From: Desulfonatronospira sp.
GTDB taxonomy: Bacteria; Desulfobacterota; Desulfovibrionia; Desulfovibrionales; Desulfonatronovibrionaceae
Assembly (NCBI GenBank): GCA_003554505.1
Contig: PWGS01000121.1
Location: forward strand, 1 to 5,522
Direction: 5' to 3'
DNA length: 5,522 bases
The notes below the pieces were generated by a model. The model was not told the DNA's origin. It saw only the letters and a program-made list of their open reading frames with translations, and made no database searches. The translations under genes were made by a program, and so were the position numbers. Positions 1 through 3,601 of this stretch are shown one piece after another (position 1 is the first letter of the stretch; every line of letters begins with the position of its first letter).

Positions 1-1046
1 ACCTGGCTTATGAGCCCCTTGTCCACCACCACCTCGATCTCCTGGTCCGGCACTCCGGCCAGGGCGATATCAATACCCTTTTCCCTGAACTGGGGCGTAA
101 AGCGCTCCACCTGGGGATCTATTATCTGGCTCTTGAAATTGCAGACTTTTCTTTCCAGGACATACTTGCCCTGCTCGAAATGACTGCGCCGAAGAAGCGT
201 TTCCAGAAACAGGCTGGTCTGCTCGTAATGGTTGAGTATTTCGCTGTACTGCTCCCTTAGGCCATTGTGGATATATTCCAGGCGGGGCAGCAGTTCCCGG
301 GAACTGATCAGGGCCTCATCCGGGTTGTCCTTTGCAGCCCGGGCGCTGGCCGCCATCTCATCCTTGAGGTTACCCAGGGCATTTATATGTGCTTCCAGGC
401 GACGGTAAAAAATCTTGAAGAACATATTGGGCACAATGACATTGTGTCCGATATCCTTGACCAGTGAATTGATGAACTGCAGGTGCTCCTCGTTTTTCCA
501 GCTTATCATGCGCAGGTGCAGCTGAAAACCCACCCGGTTGGCGTACTTCTGAAAAAAGAACCTGCCGTGTTCGTTTATCTTTTTCGCGGGGTAGACCTCA
601 AGCATCCCCATAAGCCCCCTGGGCAGGCTGAAGGGCAGCTGGTCCAGCAGGTCCTTGTTGGCCTTGATGGGCAGGTAAACACAATCGTTGACCACCTGCG
701 GCTCGGAGTAAATTTGCAGGGTTTCCTGACTGCAGGATGTCGCCTCGGGTCTGTTTCCCTCACAGGCGGACACCATCTCCACCCGGTTCTCCCGCAATAG
801 GAACAGGTTGCACTCCAGATTGAAAAAGACTTTGGGGATAAGGACACACACGGCCAGAAGATCGTGAAAGGCTTCGTACTCCTGGGACAGGTCGAAAAAA
901 ACATTGAGGGCTGAACTCTGGATGGGACTGAAGGCATAGTCTGCATAGTCGTCGATTTTCTCGTGCAGCCTCTTCTGAACCTTGAATGCCCGGGACTCTT
1001 CCAGGCAACTGCTGGTAATTTCCGCGATATTTATTTCTTCTGTCAT
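1..1046 (-). CDS. Cytosolic sensor histidine kinase, C-terminus cut by window edge
   Basis: I translated this frame by hand: it is open from an ATG at 1046-1044 to the window edge, giving 348 residues. No membrane segment or signal peptide is visible, so the protein should be cytosolic. Residues about 45-180 look like a GAF-type sensory domain; this is inferred from the pattern of hydrophobic strands, not from a clear motif. The dimerisation/phosphoacceptor region follows: DIGHNVIVPN puts the likely phosphorylated histidine at H201, and a helical stretch runs to about residue 295 (LFLETLLRRSHFEQGKY). Residues 296-348 look like the start of a HATPase_c domain, and the window stops at VVVDKGLISQ, just before the expected N-box asparagine. 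The start is supported by a purine-rich GGAAGAAG six bases upstream. The gene is divergent from everything else in the window and no cognate response regulator is visible. The ligand is unknown. Confidence is high for a histidine kinase and low for any specific signal. Confidence 0.85.
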   Translation of the reverse strand, partial: MTEEINIAEITSSCLEESRAFKVQKRLHEKIDDYADYAFSPIQSSALNVFFDLSQEYEAFHDLLAVCVLIPKVFFNLECNLFLLRENRVEMVSACEGNRPEATSCSQETLQIYSEPQVVNDCVYLPIKANKDLLDQLPFSLPRGLMGMLEVYPAKKINEHGRFFFQKYANRVGFQLHLRMISWKNEEHLQFINSLVKDIGHNVIVPNMFFKIFYRRLEAHINALGNLKDEMAASARAAKDNPDEALISSRELLPRLEYIHNGLREQYSEILNHYEQTSLFLETLLRRSHFEQGKYVLERKVCNFKSQIIDPQVERFTPQFREKGIDIALAGVPDQEIEVVVDKGLISQ

Positions 1047-1198
1047 ATCTTCTTCCGGATATTGATAATAATACTGGCTGTTCGATATTCCCTGGGACGG
1101 TTTACATCCAGCCTGCCTGACACCCGGACTCCGGCTGTTCACCGGTGCGCTCAGACTGTCCAGTTGTATCAATTGGTGAGCATTTACAGAAACGAATT

Positions 1199-1228
1199 AT
1201 TATTACACTGCATGTTTTAGCAAGTCAA
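1199..1228 (-). promoter_or_regulatory. Candidate sigma-70 promoter of the histidine kinase gene
   Basis: Read on the minus strand, a -35-like TTGACT (1228-1223) is followed after 18 bases by AATAAT (1204-1199), five of six matches to the -10 consensus. Initiation near 1192 would give a leader of about 146 bases before the kinase ATG. The region is AT-rich, which makes chance matches easier, so this is a candidate only. Confidence 0.35.
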
Positions 1229-1342
1229 AAACTATATCACATAAATAACCATAAACATCAATGCATTATTTGTCATAGACATGGGACTGAAAGAATCTTA
1301 TCCTGATGCGCATTAGGCACGCAGCGCATAACTGGACTTGCC

Positions 1343-1377
1343 TCCATATCCGGAAAATCTTTCTTTCCGGATATGGA
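1343..1377. repeat. Perfect 14-bp inverted repeat with a 7-base loop
   Basis: The left arm TCCATATCCGGAAA (1343-1356) and right arm TTTCCGGATATGGA (1364-1377) are exact reverse complements around the loop ATCTTTC. No T-tract follows on either strand, so it is not itself a normal intrinsic terminator. It could be a stable hairpin in a transcript or a large operator. It lies 16 bases before a terminator-like hairpin on the plus strand, which favours the structured-RNA reading. Confidence 0.85.
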
Positions 1378-1392
1378 AGCTGCCGGTTTGCT

Positions 1393-1418
1393 TTCCTGAA
1401 ACAGGGATTTTTTCTTTT
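1393..1418 (+). terminator. Candidate intrinsic terminator of an orphan transcript
   Basis: The stem TTCCTG (1393-1398) pairs with CAGGGA (1402-1407), including one T-G wobble, around an AAA loop. It is followed at once by TTTTTT, a C and TTTT (1408-1418). The shape fits a short rho-independent terminator read on the plus strand. No plus-strand protein gene ends upstream of it, since the upstream kinase gene runs the other way, so it probably ends a non-coding transcript. The stem is short, hence the moderate confidence. Confidence 0.5.
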
Positions 1419-1577
1419 GGCAAGTAAATCAAACAATTATGATGAGGCGTATCTTAAAATACTGTGACAGATAATTGTGCAGCTCGACCACGCCAGGCGC
1501 GTGGCAGGGGCAGCCAAAGGGAAAAAGAGCCGTTTCCGGATGAAAATATCCGGCAACCAGTCGCGATTCCTGAATAA

Positions 1578-1607
1578 TTTACCTTTCTATACAGGATGCA
1601 TTATATT
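1578..1607 (+). promoter_or_regulatory. Candidate promoter of the DUF457-type membrane protein gene
   Basis: TTTACC (1578-1583), an 18-base spacer and TATATT (1602-1607) make a sigma-70-like pair with four and five of six consensus matches. Initiation near 1614 would leave a leader of about 31 bases before the ATG at 1645. The ribosome binding site there is weak: GGGG at 1630-1633 is too far from the ATG for good spacing, and no purine-rich Shine-Dalgarno lies closer. Confidence 0.35.
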
Positions 1608-1644
1608 CAAACCGTAAACTTCAAACCCCGGGGTCTTAAGCCTT

Positions 1645-2097
1645 ATGCCCGGATATAAGGCTCATACAGCCGGGGCTGTCATACTGGGAGCAGGAGCCCT
1701 GGCAGCTGTGAACTGGCTGGGCTGGTTCCGCCCCGAACCATGGCAGGCCCTGGTTCTAATGGGCTGCGTGGTCCTGGGAGCGCTTTTCCCTGATGTGGAC
1801 ACGGACTCCAGGGGGCAGAAGTTTTTCTACTTTCTGCTTCTGATAATCAATCTGACCCTGATGGTTCTTGGATACTACCGCTGGGCGGCCATACTTGGTT
1901 TTCTGGCCATGCTCCCGGTGGTGGCCAGACACAGAGGGTTCATCCACACCTGGGGGGCCATGCTGGCCATTCCTCTGGCTGTCTTCCTGCTGCCGGCCAT
2001 ATTTTACGGCGTGGCCTGGCAGACTCTTATACCGTACTATCTGGCCTCGGTTTTCGGTTATTTCACCCACCTTATTCTGGACAGACAGCTGACCTGA
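1645..2097 (+). CDS. Inner-membrane metal-dependent hydrolase, YdjM/DUF457 type
   Basis: A complete 150-residue protein dominated by hydrophobic helices, with about five or six predicted membrane segments (roughly residues 8-25, 34-48, 59-77, 80-95, 104-124 and 127-145). Conserved polar motifs sit among them: MPGYKAH at the N-terminus (H7), FPDVDTDS (D50, D52, D54), HRGFIH (H96, H101) and FGYFTHLILD (H142, D146). This set of His and Asp residues is the hallmark of the YdjM/DUF457 family, annotated as membrane-bound metal-dependent hydrolases; E. coli YdjM is under LexA control. The substrate is unknown. The start is firm because MPGYKxH is the usual family N-terminus, even though the ribosome binding site is poor. 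The gene appears to stand alone: 598 bp separate it from the kinase gene and 158 bp from the hdr operon. I see no LexA box upstream. Confidence is good for the family and low for any biochemical role. Confidence 0.8.
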   Translation: MPGYKAHTAGAVILGAGALAAVNWLGWFRPEPWQALVLMGCVVLGALFPDVDTDSRGQKFFYFLLLIINLTLMVLGYYRWAAILGFLAMLPVVARHRGFIHTWGAMLAIPLAVFLLPAIFYGVAWQTLIPYYLASVFGYFTHLILDRQLT

Positions 2098-2106
2098 TTT
2101 TTCGCT

Positions 2107-2179
2107 ACAGCCCTACTCCTTTCCATAAAACCCTTTCATCTCAACCAGTTACGAAAAATCCGGGCTGTTATCTTTTTTT
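2107..2179 (+). terminator. Weak terminator candidate after the membrane protein gene
   Basis: ACAGCCC (2107-2113) can pair with GGGCTGT (2162-2168), and a T-rich run ending in seven T (2173-2179) follows. The 48-base loop is far longer than in typical intrinsic terminators, so support is limited. It is nonetheless the only T-tract hairpin between this gene and the hdr operon. Confidence 0.25.
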
Positions 2180-2206
2180 GACAAAAACAATTAAAGCCCT
2201 TGAATT

Positions 2207-2235
2207 TTGCCGCCAGATATAATAACGACTATAAA
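2207..2235 (+). promoter_or_regulatory. Candidate promoter of the hdrCBA operon
   Basis: TTGCCG (2207-2212) and TATAAA (2230-2235) are separated by 17 bases. An exact TATAAT also lies at 2218-2223, but no good -35 sits 16-18 bases before it; TTGACA at 2178-2183 is 34 bases upstream, and TTGAAT at 2200-2205 only 12. Either -10 would give a very short leader to the ATG at 2256, which is preceded by an AAAGGA Shine-Dalgarno (2247-2251). I saw no clear sigma-54 or FNR/HcpR-type palindrome. Confidence 0.4.
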
Positions 2236-2255
2236 AAATCTAGCAAAAGGAATGC

Positions 2256-2759
2256 ATGCGATTCTTACACAGCCATAAAACACTGGAGCCGGAACATCAG
2301 GAAACCCTGAGCCGCTCTTTTTTTCAAGGCAGAGCCGGAAAAGAAGTACAGCACTGCATCCAGTGCGGCACATGCAGCGGTTCCTGCCCCCTGGCCGGGG
2401 AGATGGACCTCGGCCCCAGGCGCGTACTGGACCTTTTGCGGGACGGTTTCATGGAAGATGTCCTGCGCTCCAGGACAATATGGCTCTGCGTATCCTGCAA
2501 CGCCTGTCTCACCCGCTGTCCACGCGGCATTCCAGTGCCCGATGTCATGTACGTGCTCCGGGTCATGGCTCTTGAGCACGGCCTGGCATGCCGCGGATAT
2601 AAAATGCCTGACGTCTACCAGGGGTTTTTGCGCCAGGGGGAAAAAAGAGGCCGGGTGAGCGAGTCCCGTCTGGCTGCCGGATACGGTCTGCTGCATCCAT
2701 CGGATATGCCTGGAAGACTCTCTCTGGCCTTAAGGCTTCTCAGACGGAGAAGGATATGA
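2256..2759 (+). CDS. hdrC: Heterodisulfide reductase subunit C-like iron-sulfur protein
   Basis: A complete 167-residue protein with two classical [4Fe-4S] motifs of the CxxCxxCxxxCP type: C34, C37, C40, C44 (CIQCGTCSGSCP) and C78, C81, C84, C88 (CVSCNACLTRCP). The DLGPRRVLDLL stretch between them is typical of HdrC. In HdrABC complexes this subunit wires the flavin subunit HdrA to the catalytic subunit HdrB through its two clusters, in the cytoplasm. No membrane helix is present, which separates it from HdrE/DsrM/QmoC-like fusions. The C-terminus is arginine-rich (LRLLRRRRI). The start at 2256 has an AAAGGA ribosome binding site 4 bases upstream. The stop overlaps the next start as ATGA, indicating translational coupling with hdrB. 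In sulfate reducers the physiological disulfide is not CoM-S-S-CoB; a DsrC-type trisulfide or another thiol has been proposed, and nothing here decides between them. Confidence 0.93.
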   Translation: MRFLHSHKTLEPEHQETLSRSFFQGRAGKEVQHCIQCGTCSGSCPLAGEMDLGPRRVLDLLRDGFMEDVLRSRTIWLCVSCNACLTRCPRGIPVPDVMYVLRVMALEHGLACRGYKMPDVYQGFLRQGEKRGRVSESRLAAGYGLLHPSDMPGRLSLALRLLRRRRI

Positions 2760-3601
2760 CCATGTCCGACGGTTTTTACTTCTATCCCGGCTGTTCTTAT
2801 GAGACCGCTGCCGGCTACAAAGAGTCCGTGGATGCAGTGTGCAGCCGCCTGGATATCCGCCTGGAAGAAGTACCTGGCTGGAACTGCTGCGGCAGCACCG
2901 CCGGTTTCAGCCTGCAGGGAGACTATGGAGTTTACCACCCGGCACTGGTCATGGCCAGGGCGTCACGGGCAGGGGCAAAAGAACTCGTCACAGGCTGCAA
3001 CGGGTGCTTCAACACCCTGCGCAAGACCCGAAAGCTCTTGTTGCAGGACCAGGACCTGTATGCCCGCACCCGGGATAAAATCCTGCAGGAGGGCGGGCCT
3101 GACTCCGCCCCTCAGCTGCCTGTGAGGCACCTCCTGCAGGTACTCTCCAGCCGTGGGAAGATGCATAAATCGCCTCTGAGCCCGGACATGTCCGGGCTCA
3201 GGGTGGCAGCCTACTACGGCTGTCTTTTTTCCAGGCCATGGACCGACGTGGATGACCCGGAACACCCTCAAATGCTGGACAGATACATTGAAGGACTGGG
3301 CTTTACCCCGGTGAACTACTCCCTGAAGACCGCCTGTTGCGGGGCTGCACATGCCCTGGCCTACAGGGAGCAGACCGAAATGCTGGTGGAGCGCATCATC
3401 CGCTCCATGCAGGACAAACAGGCTGATCTGGCAGCTGTAATCTGTCCTCTGTGCCAGCTCAACCTGGAAAGCGCCCAGTTGAGCCTGGGCCTGCCCAGGC
3501 TGCCGGTGCTTTTTTTCACTCAGGTGGCCGGCCTGGCCCTGGGGGTGCCCAAAAAAGAGCTGGGACTGGACAAACTGCTTATTGAACCGGGAAAGATATG
3601 A
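2756..3601 (+). CDS. hdrB: Heterodisulfide reductase subunit B-like, two intact CCG motifs
   Basis: A complete 281-residue protein made of two cysteine-rich CCG domains. Domain 1 has C13, C44-C45, C81 and C84 (PGCS, NCCGS, CNGC). Domain 2 has C156, C194-C195, C230 and C233 (YYGC, ACCGA, CPLC). In methanogen HdrB these motifs hold two noncubane [4Fe-4S] clusters that cleave the heterodisulfide, so full retention of both predicts an active disulfide-type reductase. The length is close to that of methanogen HdrB. The first ATG (2756) overlaps the hdrC stop as ATGA, with AAGG very close upstream. A second in-frame ATG at 2762 is better spaced from that Shine-Dalgarno and could be the true start, shortening the protein by two residues. 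The stop overlaps the hdrA start in the same ATGA arrangement. Other CCG-domain families (GlpC, LutA/LldE, SdhE) are possible in principle, but the HdrC and HdrA neighbours make HdrB by far the best call. Confidence 0.93.
   Translation: MTMSDGFYFYPGCSYETAAGYKESVDAVCSRLDIRLEEVPGWNCCGSTAGFSLQGDYGVYHPALVMARASRAGAKELVTGCNGCFNTLRKTRKLLLQDQDLYARTRDKILQEGGPDSAPQLPVRHLLQVLSSRGKMHKSPLSPDMSGLRVAAYYGCLFSRPWTDVDDPEHPQMLDRYIEGLGFTPVNYSLKTACCGAAHALAYREQTEMLVERIIRSMQDKQADLAAVICPLCQLNLESAQLSLGLPRLPVLFFTQVAGLALGVPKKELGLDKLLIEPGKI

Larger units (their letters stand above)
1300..1418 (+). ncRNA. Candidate small RNA: strong hairpin followed by terminator
   Basis: The 14-bp perfect hairpin at 1343-1377 and the terminator-like hairpin with T-tract at 1393-1418 lie in tandem in non-coding DNA, the usual layout of a bacterial small RNA. 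The 5' end is not defined by sequence; 1300 is a guess. A -35-like TTGTCA at 1270-1275 lies upstream, but I found no good -10 at the right distance. The loop and right arm are nearly identical on the plus strand to the kinase start region (1047-1065), so the RNA could pair with the kinase ribosome binding site. I recognise no known RNA family. The alternative is a pair of unrelated structures, with the repeat acting as an operator. Confidence 0.3.
1047..1644. other. 598-bp intergenic region without a convincing protein gene
   Basis: This stretch separates the minus-strand kinase gene from the plus-strand membrane protein gene. No open frame in it looks coding; the longest, at 963-1220, overlaps the kinase gene and resembles no family I know. 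It is much richer in A and T than the flanking genes, especially at 1190-1300. Besides the elements listed separately it has two small hairpins: CCACGC/GCGTGG at 1488-1504 with a 5-base loop, and CCGGAT/ATCCGG at 1536-1553 with a 6-base loop. No tRNA or riboswitch that I can recognise is present. Confidence 0.7.

Noticed and set aside
267..800. Plus-strand open frames at 267-467 and 483-800
   Set aside because: They lie antisense to the histidine kinase, whose minus-strand frame is continuous and has recognisable domains; their translations match no family I know.
575..1008. Minus-strand open frames at 575-946 and 760-1008
   Set aside because: Out-of-frame shadows of the kinase gene, with low-complexity Pro/Ser/Arg-rich translations.
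963..1220. Plus-strand open frame of 85 codons crossing the kinase start
   Set aside because: It overlaps the kinase N-terminus on the opposite strand, has no ribosome binding site I can defend and resembles no known protein.
1343..1377. Inverted repeat as an intrinsic terminator or IS/MITE end
   Set aside because: No T-tract follows on either strand, and no paired second terminal repeat, target duplication or transposase gene is visible.
2178..2223. TTGACA (2178-2183) paired with TATAAT (2218-2223) as one promoter
   Set aside because: The spacer would be 34 bases, about twice what sigma-70 RNA polymerase tolerates; each element may be a chance match or belong to another pair.
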